DNA from: Pseudoalteromonas gelatinilytica
GTDB taxonomy: Bacteria; Pseudomonadota; Gammaproteobacteria; Enterobacterales; Alteromonadaceae
Assembly (NCBI RefSeq): GCF_001641615.1
Contig: NZ_LRRU01000020.1
Coordinates: forward strand, 702,525 to 766,524
Direction of reading: 5' to 3'
DNA length: 64,000 nucleotides
Positions 18,002-26,644 of the stretch are shown here, one piece after another (within the stretch, counting starts at the first letter, position 1; each line of letters begins with the position of its first letter). Below the pieces are notes generated by a model. The model was not told the origin of the DNA, made no database searches, and worked only from the letters and a program-made list of their open reading frames with translations. The translations under genes were made by a program, and so were the position numbers.

Positions 18002-18950
18002 GCAACCGTTTTTTGAAAGGAATCTAACTGAATACGCTGAGTCTGTTTCGCTCAGTTATTTTGAGCAATCCTTGAACAGCAATACCACACCCCTTTGCCA
18101 AGGTTTTGATGCCGTGTGCGTGTTTGTAAACGATACGGTCGACAAACACGTCATTGCTGATATGGCGGCTGTCGGTATAAAAGCAATCTTATTACGCTGT
18201 GCAGGCTTTAATAATGTTGACCTTGATGCTGCCAAAGAGCATAACATCAAGGTTTGCCGCGTCCCTGCATATAGCCCAGAAGCAGTAGCAGAGCATTGTA
18301 TTGCACTCATGCTAACGCTCAACCGAAAAACCCATAAAGCCTTTAACCGAGTACGTGAAGGCAACTTTGATTTAAACGGTTTACTCGGTTTTAATCTGTT
18401 TAAAAAAACTATTGGGATAATAGGCTGTGGCAAAATCGGTTTAGCACTGGTTAATATCTTAAATGGCTTTGGTGCTAAGGTGCTCGTGTGCGACCCTATG
18501 GCTGGTGAAGGCCCTTACACCCTATGCGATTTAGACACATTGCTTACCCAAAGTGATGTCATTTCATTGCACTGCCCGCTCAACGAGCACACCCATCATT
18601 TAATTGATGCTAACGCATTTAAGAGGATGAAAGACGGTGTCATGCTGATTAACACCTCTCGCGGTGCACTTCTCGATAGCCAAGCATGTATTCAAGCACT
18701 TAAGTCTAAAAAGCTTGGACACCTAGGCCTAGATGTATACGAGCAAGAGTCAGAGTTATTCTTTAAAGATCACCGTGAAGAAATCATGCAAGACGATATT
18801 TTTTCACGCCTTATTAGCTTTCCGAATGTGTTAGTCACAGGCCACCAAGGCTTCTTCACCCAAGAAGCACTTAGCGAAATAGCCTGCACTACATTACAAA
18901 GTGCTAATGAAATAAGCCAAGGCTTACCATTAACTAACGAAGTGAATTAA
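17964..18950 (+). CDS. ldhA: D-lactate dehydrogenase (fermentative)
   Basis: This 328-residue D-isomer 2-hydroxyacid dehydrogenase reduces pyruvate to D-lactate with NADH. It is close to E. coli LdhA (329 residues), sharing RCAGFNNVDLDAAKE, VPAYSPEAVAEH, the NAD motif GCGKIG and NTSRGALLDSQ. The catalytic Arg is in NTSRG, the Glu in DVYEQE and the His in VTGHQGFFT. It overlaps the glutathione peroxidase gene by 38 bases. The pairing of a peroxide-removal enzyme and a fermentation enzyme suggests a shared response to changing oxygen, which is an inference. Confidence 0.95.
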   Translation: MMKLALFSAQKYEQPFFERNLTEYAESVSLSYFEQSLNSNTTPLCQGFDAVCVFVNDTVDKHVIADMAAVGIKAILLRCAGFNNVDLDAAKEHNIKVCRVPAYSPEAVAEHCIALMLTLNRKTHKAFNRVREGNFDLNGLLGFNLFKKTIGIIGCGKIGLALVNILNGFGAKVLVCDPMAGEGPYTLCDLDTLLTQSDVISLHCPLNEHTHHLIDANAFKRMKDGVMLINTSRGALLDSQACIQALKSKKLGHLGLDVYEQESELFFKDHREEIMQDDIFSRLISFPNVLVTGHQGFFTQEALSEIACTTLQSANEISQGLPLTNEVN

Positions 18951-18965
18951 ACATTATTAAATTTA

Positions 18966-18995
18966 AAGCCAGTTATCAAAAAATTAAACTGGCTT
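18966..18995. terminator. Weak terminator between ldhA and the orphan pair
   Basis: A 9-bp stem (AAGCCAGTT with AACTGGCTT) has a 12-base loop and only a modest T-rich tail on each strand. It sits between convergent genes. Confidence 0.55.
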
Positions 18996-19010
18996 GGCTT
19001 TATTAAGTTT

Positions 19011-19337
19011 CTAAAAGCCGAGTCCAGCTAATACTAACTTCGTCTTAAATTTGGCCGCTGAGGTTGATACACATACCTTATATTGATTTTTGCTGTTCTT
19101 AAGCTTTCGTAATAAAATATTACGTGCAGTTTTTTTTATATAGCTAATTGGGTTTGCTCCCAAAGGCATTGGTCTTGGAACAAAGTCCATTAAATCAGTG
19201 CATTTATTAGACTCTTGAAGCATATATATGGTTTGATTAAAGACTTCATCATTCATTTCCCAACTACGAGCTTGATTACCATAAACTGACGCTAAGAAAG
19301 CTTTTAGATTTTCTTGCTCTATTTTATTCAATTCCAT
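19011..19337 (-). CDS. Hypothetical protein, downstream partner of the orphan pair
   Basis: This 108-residue protein has no family I recognise. It is helical and acidic at the N-terminus (KIEQENLKAFLASVYGNQARSWEMNDEVFNQTIYMLQESNKC). A basic segment follows (YIKKTARNILLRKLKNSKNQYK) and a short hydrophobic end. It starts four bases after the stop of the upstream gene, and its AAGGAA ribosome site lies inside that gene, so the two are translationally coupled. The pair is more AT-rich than its neighbours and may be accessory. Confidence 0.6.
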   Translation of the reverse strand: MELNKIEQENLKAFLASVYGNQARSWEMNDEVFNQTIYMLQESNKCTDLMDFVPRPMPLGANPISYIKKTARNILLRKLKNSKNQYKVCVSTSAAKFKTKLVLAGLGF

Positions 19338-19341
19338 TTGT

Positions 19342-19848
19342 CTATTCCTTCAATAATTTGACGATATTGTTAAAATCGTTTTTTTCTCCCATCACTGAAA
19401 ACCAATGCACCTCACCACCATTCAAAATCAATATAACTCCATGCTCTTCATTATCATTATAACTAGAGTAAAGTTTGATTTTACCTAAATCTTCAATGTA
19501 AGTATTTTTTGACTCAATGTTGAATGAAGCAGACGTACTCTCAGATAGTTTAGCTAACCAAATTGGTAGCTCTTGTCGAGTTTTAATATCAAAAAGTGAA
19601 CTCATAAAAGTTTCAGTATTGCCAGTAAGATCAACTGTTGGTATGAAATTTTTGGGATCAACTATCTCATGTGTTAACACAAAATCATCAAATTTTAAAA
19701 TTATTAAATTACCATTATGGGCAACTTTATGAGGGTTAATATTGAGTTTTAGTTCGTTAGAAAAAAATATTTCTAAACTTTTAGCTGAAAAAGAAATCGA
19801 TGTAATAAATATAAAAATTGCAACCAGCATAATCTTATTTATATTCAT
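19342..19848 (-). CDS. Hypothetical secreted protein, upstream partner of the orphan pair
   Basis: This 168-residue protein has an N-terminal signal-like helix (MLVAIFIFITSISFSAKS, residues 6-23) and a beta-rich mature part with no motif I recognise. It is probably periplasmic. The downstream gene (19337-19011) is cytoplasmic in appearance and directly coupled, an odd pairing for which I can offer no function. Confidence 0.6.
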   Translation of the reverse strand: MNINKIMLVAIFIFITSISFSAKSLEIFFSNELKLNINPHKVAHNGNLIILKFDDFVLTHEIVDPKNFIPTVDLTGNTETFMSSLFDIKTRQELPIWLAKLSESTSASFNIESKNTYIEDLGKIKLYSSYNDNEEHGVILILNGGEVHWFSVMGEKNDFNNIVKLLKE

Positions 19849-19971
19849 AATTAGTCCCTTAATTATTAAGATTTCTTAAACGTAAATTTTCGCATTTAAT
19901 TTGTCAATAGGTTATAAATTACTCAGCTGTGGTTTTACATAAATTTAAAGTTACTCAGATACAAGTCTTTA

Positions 19972-20016
19972 AAGTAAAAGGCGTGAGGTTTAAACCCCAC
20001 GCCTTTTACTTTTTTC
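19972..20016. terminator. Strong terminator downstream of the SNF-family transporter
   Basis: A 20-bp stem with one mismatch (19972-19991 with 19992-20011) has almost no loop and a T run on the plus strand. The minus-strand transporter gene ends 48 bases away, with the 7-bp-periodic repeat in between. Confidence 0.85.
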
Positions 20017-20025
20017 TTTCACCTT

Positions 20026-20060
20026 GAAACTAGAAACTTGTAACTAGCAACTCGAGTTTC
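20026..20060 (-). repeat. Five tandem degenerate 7-bp units after the transporter stop codon
   Basis: On the plus strand the units read GAAACTA, GAAACTT, GTAACTA, GCAACTC and then GAGTTTC. Read with the transporter (minus strand) they give AGTTGCT, AGTTACA, AGTTTCT, AGTTTCA. The array begins at the stop codon and ends before the terminator. The same family and layout recur at 54934-54961. Confidence 0.7.
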
Positions 20061-21385
20061 TATTTCAACAACGCCACGTTCACGAATACCGCCGTCATTA
20101 ATAACGGGCAGATAAAGCGAATGTACTGGGCAAACCAATAATGAGGGCCGCTCGATACTTGATGCAATTTATTACCACGCTGCCATAACCAGCCAACAGT
20201 AATGAAATAGAACAGCCCCATCAAAGGTAATTGGTACTGTGTAAGTACCATAATGACTAAACCAAATAACCAGTCAAAGTTTAAGATAATCAGTGATGAA
20301 GCAATAAACACGATTAGGGTTACAAATAAGGTCGCTTTTTTGCGCTCTACACTGTGATTCTCAACCAAAAATGCTACTGGAATTTCAGTCGATGAAATAG
20401 TTGATGTCACTGAGGCAATCGACATTAATACAAAGAATAATAAGCCAACGAGTAAACCCACTTGACCCATCGTGCTAAACAGTTCAGGTAAAATCGCAAA
20501 GATTAACTGCCCTTCACCAACCAATTTACCGCCACTAAATACCTCTACACCGTTATGTTGAGCAACAAAAATAGCCGGAATAATCAATAAACCTGCTAAA
20601 AAAGCCACACCGGTATCTAGCAGTGCCACGGTTCCAGTAAGTTTCGGCAGGTTGGCATCTGGTTTTAAATATGAGCCGTAAACCATCATACAACCAACAC
20701 CTAACGACAATGAAAAGAACGCTTGTCCCATTGCCGCAATAATTAAGTTGGCATCAAGAATTTGACTAAAATCTGGCACTAAGTAAGCTGCAAAACCATC
20801 CATCGCACCATCTAGGGTCGCGATATAAGCAATTAACGCCACTAATAACACTAGCAATAATGGCATCAAGCGGCGTGACCAAGTTTCGATACCTGATTTA
20901 ACACCTTTTAAAATAATACTCGCAGTAAGAATAAGCATCAGTGGCGTAAACACAAAATTGCGCGCCATGGAGTCACTGTGCAAAAAGTTACTTAACTCAG
21001 TAAAACCAAAGAAGCTTGCGACTGGCTCGAGCGCATAAGCGAGCATCCACCCTGCAACTATCGAATAAAAGCTCAGCATCACAATCGCACCAAAGAGGCC
21101 AATATAGCCAGCTGCAGCGCCCACTTTAGGTGCTGTGTCTTGCCATGCACTAGATAATGCTTTTACCGGATTAGCTTGCGCTTGGTGGCCTAAGTACAGC
21201 TCAGTATAAAGAGCTGGAAGCGCTAATAAGAAAATAACAATGAAATAAACAAGTAAAAATGCACCGCCGCCATGGTTTGCCGCTTGTGTTGGAAAGCCCC
21301 AAATATTACCTAAACCTACCGCCGCGCCAGAAGCTGCTAAAACGAAACCTAATCGGCTTTGAAAGCCGTCACGAACTTGTGCCAT
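20060..21385 (-). CDS. Sodium-dependent SNF (NSS)-family amino acid transporter
   Basis: This 441-residue inner-membrane symporter is of the neurotransmitter:sodium symporter fold. The N-terminus GFQSRLGFVLAASGAAVGLGNIWGFPTQAANHGGGAFLLVYF carries the family's Na1/Na2 and substrate-site helix. The rest has about eleven membrane segments. That length matches the short bacterial members such as TnaT and MhsT, which lack helix 12. Bacterial members take up hydrophobic amino acids such as tryptophan or leucine with Na+. The substrate here is not predictable. It is a single-gene unit. Confidence 0.93.
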   Translation of the reverse strand: MAQVRDGFQSRLGFVLAASGAAVGLGNIWGFPTQAANHGGGAFLLVYFIVIFLLALPALYTELYLGHQAQANPVKALSSAWQDTAPKVGAAAGYIGLFGAIVMLSFYSIVAGWMLAYALEPVASFFGFTELSNFLHSDSMARNFVFTPLMLILTASIILKGVKSGIETWSRRLMPLLLVLLVALIAYIATLDGAMDGFAAYLVPDFSQILDANLIIAAMGQAFFSLSLGVGCMMVYGSYLKPDANLPKLTGTVALLDTGVAFLAGLLIIPAIFVAQHNGVEVFSGGKLVGEGQLIFAILPELFSTMGQVGLLVGLLFFVLMSIASVTSTISSTEIPVAFLVENHSVERKKATLFVTLIVFIASSLIILNFDWLFGLVIMVLTQYQLPLMGLFYFITVGWLWQRGNKLHQVSSGPHYWFAQYIRFICPLLMTAVFVNVALLK

Positions 21386-21532
21386 ACATCTACAAATCTG
21401 TTATTATTTTTCCTCATTAAACCATAATTACAGTCAACTGCGTAAACTATTTGCGTTTGTTCGTGCCTATAAAAGTGCATTTGCTGTAAAAATAAACAAA
21501 ACTAAATTCAAGCCCCGTGTAAGCGTTATACC

Positions 21533-22270
21533 ATGAGCAGTCACTACTTTTCGAACACCCTTATCATTGAACAGCAGTGCCAAACAACGGCCAAAAAAAT
21601 CATGCTTATGGATGCAACAGGTATTGATGTTGCAAGTTTACCCCTTGATAAATTACTTAGTGAGTTTGAGTTAAGTGTGCTTGAAAAACGCAAAGTGCCT
21701 AATGCAAAGCAAGAGTACTTAGCGACTCGCCTCACGTTAAAGTATTTGTATCAACATGCTTACCCTCATGATGATTTAGCGCTCAGTGAAATATCGAGCC
21801 AGTTTGATGACAAAGACAGCAAGCTAAAATTACATACCCCGGTTAGAGAACCTGTGTGGACCTGTTTATCACATTCAAATGGTTTAATTGGCGCAGCTCT
21901 TAACCCAGAACAGCAGCTATTTGGTTTTGATATTGAACAAAGCAGTAAGCCTCGCCCTTTTATCAAACTCGCCAAGCATTTTTATCATCACGATGAAGTT
22001 GACTTCATTAGCCGTTTTGACACATCCAATGAACAGGCACAGTGCTTTTTTAGAATTTGGACATTAAAAGAAGCGCTTGCCAAAGCAAGTGCTCAGCCTA
22101 TTGCGAAACTACTTGCTCCTAATATATTCGAAGAATTGAACAAACATGATTTCAGCGCGAGTAGCAACTCTATTGAAGGCTTTGATATAAGTGTTGTGGC
22201 ACAAAAAAGCACTGACTGGCAGTGCTCTTTTATTAACTTTAGTGACTTACGCCGCGACTTGGCTTTCTAA
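21533..22270 (+). CDS. 4'-phosphopantetheinyl transferase (Sfp type)
   Basis: This 245-residue enzyme moves phosphopantetheine from CoA to a carrier-protein serine. It carries the Sfp/EntD signatures: the Mg2+ motif FGFDIEQ (about 130-136), FFRIWTLKEALAKA (about 175-188), and upstream CLSHSNGLIGAA with the CoA-contacting His. The length suits Sfp-type rather than AcpS-type enzymes. No NRPS, PKS or PUFA synthase lies in the window, so its partner is elsewhere. The last 24 bases overlap the end of the convergent lysC gene. Confidence 0.93.
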   Translation: MSSHYFSNTLIIEQQCQTTAKKIMLMDATGIDVASLPLDKLLSEFELSVLEKRKVPNAKQEYLATRLTLKYLYQHAYPHDDLALSEISSQFDDKDSKLKLHTPVREPVWTCLSHSNGLIGAALNPEQQLFGFDIEQSSKPRPFIKLAKHFYHHDEVDFISRFDTSNEQAQCFFRIWTLKEALAKASAQPIAKLLAPNIFEELNKHDFSASSNSIEGFDISVVAQKSTDWQCSFINFSDLRRDLAF

Positions 22271-23626
22271 TAGTCGGCTGTGGATAGCCTGAACTACATA
22301 ATCTGACTCGCTTTGTTCAACTAAGAAGCACAGGTTATGTTTACTTGCACCGTGGCAAATTAAACGAATATTAAAATCGCTTAATACCTGCATTAAGTTC
22401 ATTTCTTGCTGACGTAATTGAATTTCAGAACCAATTAAAGCCACCAGCGTTAAGTTATTTTCAACCGATACATGACAAAATTCAGAAAGCTTATCTAAAC
22501 AGGCTTGATCAAGCTCTGGACGTGATGCATTCGGTGCGTTATCCAACGTAATTGCAACACTGATCTCAGAAGTAGTAACCAAATCAACCGAAATATTAAA
22601 TTCGCTTAAAATGGTGAATACACGGGCTAAGAAACCGCTCGCAAGGAGCATTTCTGGGCTTTTAACCGTTAATAGAATCTGGTTTTTACGCTGTGTTACC
22701 GCACGAATACCTGGTTGCTGAGACTTTTCTTTTTCAATCCATGTACCACCTAATTGCGGCTCACGGCTTGAACCAACAAACACACTAATGTGGCTACGGC
22801 TTGCCGGTAAAATAGTAGCAGGATGCAGTACTTTTGCACCAAACGTTGCCATTTCTGCCGCTTCATCAAAGCTTAAGCGTGCAATTGGGCTTGCTTTAGC
22901 GCATAAACGCGGATCAGTACTGAAAATACCGACTACATCGGTCCAAATATGCACGCTTTTTGCGTTAATTGCTTCAGCGAGTAATGCAGCACTGTAATCT
23001 GAACCACCACGGCCTAAAGTAGTCGTTTGATTGTGTTCATTGCTACCAATAAAGCCTTGGGTTACCACAACCTGATCATCAAGTAGCGGTACTAAATGCT
23101 CTTTAGCTGCCGCAGCGGTTGCTGCAACATTTGGGGTAGCTTTAGCAAATTGGCTATCTGTTTTTAGCACTTTGCGAACATCAAAACGCACCGCATCAAG
23201 ACCTTGGCCACGTAACACTTGAGTAAACAAATACGATGAGAAACGCTCACCAAAGCTCAGTAGCTCATCTTGCTCAGCTACTGACTTTGCGCCTTCTGAC
23301 GCTAGATTTTGAAAAGCCTTAAGCGTTTCATTAAAGCCATGTGCTAAATCAGCATCAAGCGACAGCTCTGCCAAGATTGCTTCTTGTATGGCGACTACGC
23401 CAGTAATATGTTCATCACGCTCAGCCGCGCTCAAATCACGTTTACACAATGCAACTAAATGGTTTGTCACGCCCGCACTGGCACTCACAGCAACTATACG
23501 TACTTGATTATCAGCACAAACGATTTCTGCACAGCGGCTCATAGCATCAAAGTTAGCTACACTGGTGCCACCAAATTTTGCAACAACGTAATCTGATTTT
23601 GTGTTGGCGGCTAATTGGGTATTCAT
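22247..23626 (-). CDS. lysC: Lysine-sensitive aspartokinase
   Basis: This 459-residue monofunctional aspartate kinase is the first enzyme of the lysine/threonine/methionine and diaminopimelate pathways. E. coli LysC has 449 residues. The kinase motif VAKFGGTSVANF is at the N-terminus, GRGGSDYSAALLA is the catalytic glycine loop, and two C-terminal ACT domains (from about 310) would bind lysine. The AAAGGAG ribosome site is just upstream of the ATG. A lysine riboswitch in the 5' leader gives a second, RNA-level layer of feedback. Its 3' end overlaps the convergent phosphopantetheinyl transferase gene. Confidence 0.96.
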   Translation of the reverse strand: MNTQLAANTKSDYVVAKFGGTSVANFDAMSRCAEIVCADNQVRIVAVSASAGVTNHLVALCKRDLSAAERDEHITGVVAIQEAILAELSLDADLAHGFNETLKAFQNLASEGAKSVAEQDELLSFGERFSSYLFTQVLRGQGLDAVRFDVRKVLKTDSQFAKATPNVAATAAAAKEHLVPLLDDQVVVTQGFIGSNEHNQTTTLGRGGSDYSAALLAEAINAKSVHIWTDVVGIFSTDPRLCAKASPIARLSFDEAAEMATFGAKVLHPATILPASRSHISVFVGSSREPQLGGTWIEKEKSQQPGIRAVTQRKNQILLTVKSPEMLLASGFLARVFTILSEFNISVDLVTTSEISVAITLDNAPNASRPELDQACLDKLSEFCHVSVENNLTLVALIGSEIQLRQQEMNLMQVLSDFNIRLICHGASKHNLCFLVEQSESDYVVQAIHSRLLESQVAA

Positions 23627-23711
23627 GTCGTCTCCTTTTGTGGAAAACTATCCACAGTAATTCAAGAAGAACTCGGCAAGGGGGTGCTTTGAAAATAAAG
23701 AGTAGTCCATG

Positions 23712-23876
23712 CCAGAAGCTCTCCACCTAGTTTGGTGACAGTTTTGAGGATTCAGCCCCATAAACCGAAAAATAACCGTGACGTCCGGTTAATTTTCTCG
23801 GCGAGTACTTCCCTCATTAATGGTCATCGGCGTTCGTCACCTCACATTAATTACCTAAGTATCGCACCTCTTCTGA
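23712..23876 (-). promoter_or_regulatory. Lysine riboswitch (L-box) in the lysC leader
   Basis: On the minus strand the conserved L-box elements appear in order. These are AGAAGAGG at the 5' P1 strand, ACGCCGATGA, CTCGCCGAG, the core GGGGCTGAATCC, TGTCACC, and GGTGGAGAGCTTCTGG closing P1. They match the E. coli lysC leader element by element. Between the aptamer and the start codon there is no clear intrinsic terminator. A TGTGGA/TCCACA hairpin sits directly before the AAAGGAG ribosome site, so control may act on translation or through Rho. The remaining intergenic bases up to 23968 hold the nhaD terminator. Confidence 0.94.
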
Positions 23877-23906
23877 ATGTTAAGTTAACACCTGGTTAAA
23901 ATAACA

Positions 23907-23935
23907 AAGCCTGCAGTTAAAAGCAGGCTTCGAAA
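23907..23935 (-). terminator. Terminator after nhaD
   Basis: An 8-bp GC-rich stem (AAGCCTGC with GCAGGCTT) with an 8-base loop is followed on the minus strand by a broken T-rich tail. It separates nhaD from the lysC leader. Confidence 0.65.
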
Positions 23936-23968
23936 GTTAACGTTTAGACGTCTAGCTGTCAAGTTGTT

Positions 23969-25219
23969 TTATGAAATTAAACTGCCCGCTAAGTGCGAAC
24001 CGTAATAACCAACGGTATAAGCAATTAATAAATAAACCGACATTTTAAGATAGCTCATAAAGGTCAGTGCCTTAACCTTACTCATGGCAATAATACCTGC
24101 CGCAGAGCCGATTATAAGCATTGAGCCACCTACCCCAGTTGCGTAAGTAAACGACAGCCATTGCTGAGGGCTCATCACAATATCAGCTTTTAAAAGTGCT
24201 GCAGTCAGAGGTACGTTATCTACCGCTGCTGATAATAGCCCCATCAAGTAGTTGGCATATTCCGGTGCCATCAACTCATATAAGTGAGTAAATTTAGCAA
24301 GCATGCCAACTTCTTTTAATGCGCCAACCAGCAATAACACACCAACGAAGAACAATAAGGTGTCGTATTCAATTTCACGTATATAATCGATGATTTTTTT
24401 GTTAACGTCTTTTTTGCGCATTAAGAATTGTGCAACCAAAAACATCAGTGATAAACCAAATAAAAAGGTTAATAGCGGTGGTACACTGTAAAGTACGCTT
24501 AAAGTTAACGTGGCAATAATCGTCGAGAAGAAGATAACCGCAATGGTTATATCTGTTTTTTCAATTCGACGCGCGGTTTGTTTTTCAAATACTACATTAC
24601 CCGACATACCCACCGATAGCATCGCTGCTAACAGTGCCACACTTGAAAGCGCAGGGACAATCAACAACAACAGGTGTCCTATCGTCACTTTTTCATCTAA
24701 GAAAATCATCAAGGTCGTAACATCACCGGTGATCAGCGATACCCCACCCGAGTTAACACTAAATACAATTAAGGTTGCATATTTTATTAATTTTTTAGGA
24801 TCTAATTTCAGCGACATCACCACAGCAAGCGAGATTAAAGTCGCGGTTATGTTGTCTGATATTGATGAGAATAAAAATGCAAAGCCACCAATCAGAAACA
24901 TCAGCTTTCGTTCACTGATTTGATTTGGCATAATTTTATGAACAATATTCTGGATAAAGCCTTTAGAGTTTAAATACGCTACAAAGGTCATTGCAGCCAT
25001 TAAAAATAGCCACAAAGTCGCGATCTCTAAAATGTTGTGATCCAGTTGGTGTTGTATGGTTTCTGGGCTTTGCCCATGAATTGGAGAGATAAATAAGATA
25101 ATCCAGCATAAAGTGCCAAAAAAAAGCGTCGTTTTGGCCTTGTTTACATGGATAATATCCTCTATAACGATAAGCAAAAATGCCACCGCTATCAGGGTTA
25201 GGATAAGTGGGGTTACCAT
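23969..25219 (-). CDS. nhaD: NhaD-type Na+/H+ antiporter
   Basis: This 416-residue inner-membrane protein has about twelve hydrophobic helices and belongs to the ion transporter superfamily. Typical NhaD segments include FAFLFSSISDNITATLISLAVVM, the helix break FSVNSGGVSLITGDVTTLM, and near the end LLSAAVDNVPLTAALL with ATGVGGSMLIIGSAAGI. NhaD antiporters export Na+ or Li+ at alkaline pH in Vibrio and Halomonas relatives, which fits a marine host. It is divergent from the mksFEB operon. Confidence 0.93.
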   Translation of the reverse strand: MVTPLILTLIAVAFLLIVIEDIIHVNKAKTTLFFGTLCWIILFISPIHGQSPETIQHQLDHNILEIATLWLFLMAAMTFVAYLNSKGFIQNIVHKIMPNQISERKLMFLIGGFAFLFSSISDNITATLISLAVVMSLKLDPKKLIKYATLIVFSVNSGGVSLITGDVTTLMIFLDEKVTIGHLLLLIVPALSSVALLAAMLSVGMSGNVVFEKQTARRIEKTDITIAVIFFSTIIATLTLSVLYSVPPLLTFLFGLSLMFLVAQFLMRKKDVNKKIIDYIREIEYDTLLFFVGVLLLVGALKEVGMLAKFTHLYELMAPEYANYLMGLLSAAVDNVPLTAALLKADIVMSPQQWLSFTYATGVGGSMLIIGSAAGIIAMSKVKALTFMSYLKMSVYLLIAYTVGYYGSHLAGSLIS

Positions 25220-25367
25220 GGTGTTTGAACAACCTTTATAAAAATGTAAAAATTGTAAGTCGAGTGTTTCGGCGCGGATTCTAGCAGCATAGAAAGCATA
25301 AAACTATTCTCAATTACATAATTTACTACTAATCGCTAACACCAAAGTCTGAATTTACTGGAGCTTT

Positions 25368-26642
25368 ATGATCCCAGCTAAAAAGTTATTAAATACCCTT
25401 ACTGAACATTGGGGGGTGTTAGAACTGCTATTTAAACGTTTTAAGATGGCTGATTTCAGCTTAAAAGACGTACAAAATGCGATAAAACAAAAACAACCTT
25501 CCTGGTCAAATGAACGCATTTATAAAGAAACAAATCGTTTATTGAATCAAGATATTATCATTCCACTGGCAAAATCATCGCAGTTAGAAATTAACCGTGC
25601 AATCGCCGATTTTGCGACTTTTTTACTACAAGAAGAACACCTAGGTCTTGCCCAAGAAATTAGTGTGCTTGTTGATGATTTAGCTCGCCTTGGTAATCGC
25701 CTTGCTAAAGCGGGTGAAATTGAAGATTACGATGAGCTTCGTCGCTTCAGCCGTATTATGGATGATCGGGTACGCAAAATAATGAAATTGTTTGCCCACA
25801 ATGAAAACGCGATTTTAAATATTGTTGAGCAAGCAAAAGCTGATAACGCGGTACAATCACTGCAAAAACGCTATCAAGCAGTAATTGAAGCATTCGATGA
25901 ATACATTGAGCCTATGCTTGAAATGGTGGATATTCGTGGTGACTTCCACGCTTGCTTTAATACCATCGAAGCGCAAATTAGCACGCAAATAGAGCAAATT
26001 GATCGCCTAGGTAAGTCATATCAAGACAAGCGCATGCTTGAACAATTACGTACCCGTATTTTAGAAATGCATTTAGTTGGTCGTGAAAGTTTACGTAAAA
26101 GCGCCGATATGCTGATGCCGCTACGGGAAGAGTTACGCCGTAACAACCTAATTACTCGCCAAGCGGCTAAAGTGCTTGGTTTAGTGCGTAAAAATGGCGT
26201 CGATAACATGTTAAGTGCAGTACAGCCTAACTTTGTTTCAGACGCACAACGTTTTTCACTTGGTCAGCAACGTCATATCGTGGCCTATATGGCAGGCTTA
26301 GTTGACTTTGAGCACGATGAATATCAGCTTCCTGAACATGATGATGTGCCCGCCTATCAAAGCCCGCATATTCCTGATTACAACGATGTTAAAACACAAT
26401 TTAGAAAACGCTTTAAAAAAGCCAGCAAAAAAGCTCAGCCGCTGCTTAGTTTCTTAGATGAAAGCTACCCAGATCTTGAGGCTGACGAAATGCTGTTCTT
26501 GTATCAAAAATTGATTAGCGATGGCGACCTTGAAATCAGCCAAAGCCAAGAGAAAGTAAAAATAAAAATTGCCCAGCAACACTTCTCTCTTTACCCATTT
26601 AACTCATCGATTGCTGACGATAAAAAAGCAACAGAGCAATAA
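25368..26642 (+). CDS. mksF: MksF, kleisin-like subunit of an SMC-type condensin
   Basis: This 424-residue soluble, helix-rich protein begins with a winged-helix-like region (LLNTLTEHWGVLELLFKRFKMADFSLKDVQNAI). A long helical middle follows and the C-terminal winged helix lies near 360-415 (SFLDESYPDLEADEMLFLYQKLISDGDLEIS). The call rests on size and position. It is the first gene of a three-gene set with a roughly 180-residue MksE-like protein and a 928-residue SMC-like ATPase, separated by a 2-base gap and a 1-base overlap. The same gene order is used by MksBEF condensins and by JetABC of Wadjet systems. MksF bridges the MksB ATPase heads and binds MksE. Confidence 0.85.
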   Translation: MIPAKKLLNTLTEHWGVLELLFKRFKMADFSLKDVQNAIKQKQPSWSNERIYKETNRLLNQDIIIPLAKSSQLEINRAIADFATFLLQEEHLGLAQEISVLVDDLARLGNRLAKAGEIEDYDELRRFSRIMDDRVRKIMKLFAHNENAILNIVEQAKADNAVQSLQKRYQAVIEAFDEYIEPMLEMVDIRGDFHACFNTIEAQISTQIEQIDRLGKSYQDKRMLEQLRTRILEMHLVGRESLRKSADMLMPLREELRRNNLITRQAAKVLGLVRKNGVDNMLSAVQPNFVSDAQRFSLGQQRHIVAYMAGLVDFEHDEYQLPEHDDVPAYQSPHIPDYNDVKTQFRKRFKKASKKAQPLLSFLDESYPDLEADEMLFLYQKLISDGDLEISQSQEKVKIKIAQQHFSLYPFNSSIADDKKATEQ

Positions 26643-26644
26643 CC

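Noticed and set aside
21533..22270. Nearby NRPS/PKS biosynthetic cluster implied by the phosphopantetheinyl transferase
   Set aside because: No carrier-protein, condensation, adenylation or ketosynthase gene is present in the window; stand-alone Sfp-type genes are common.
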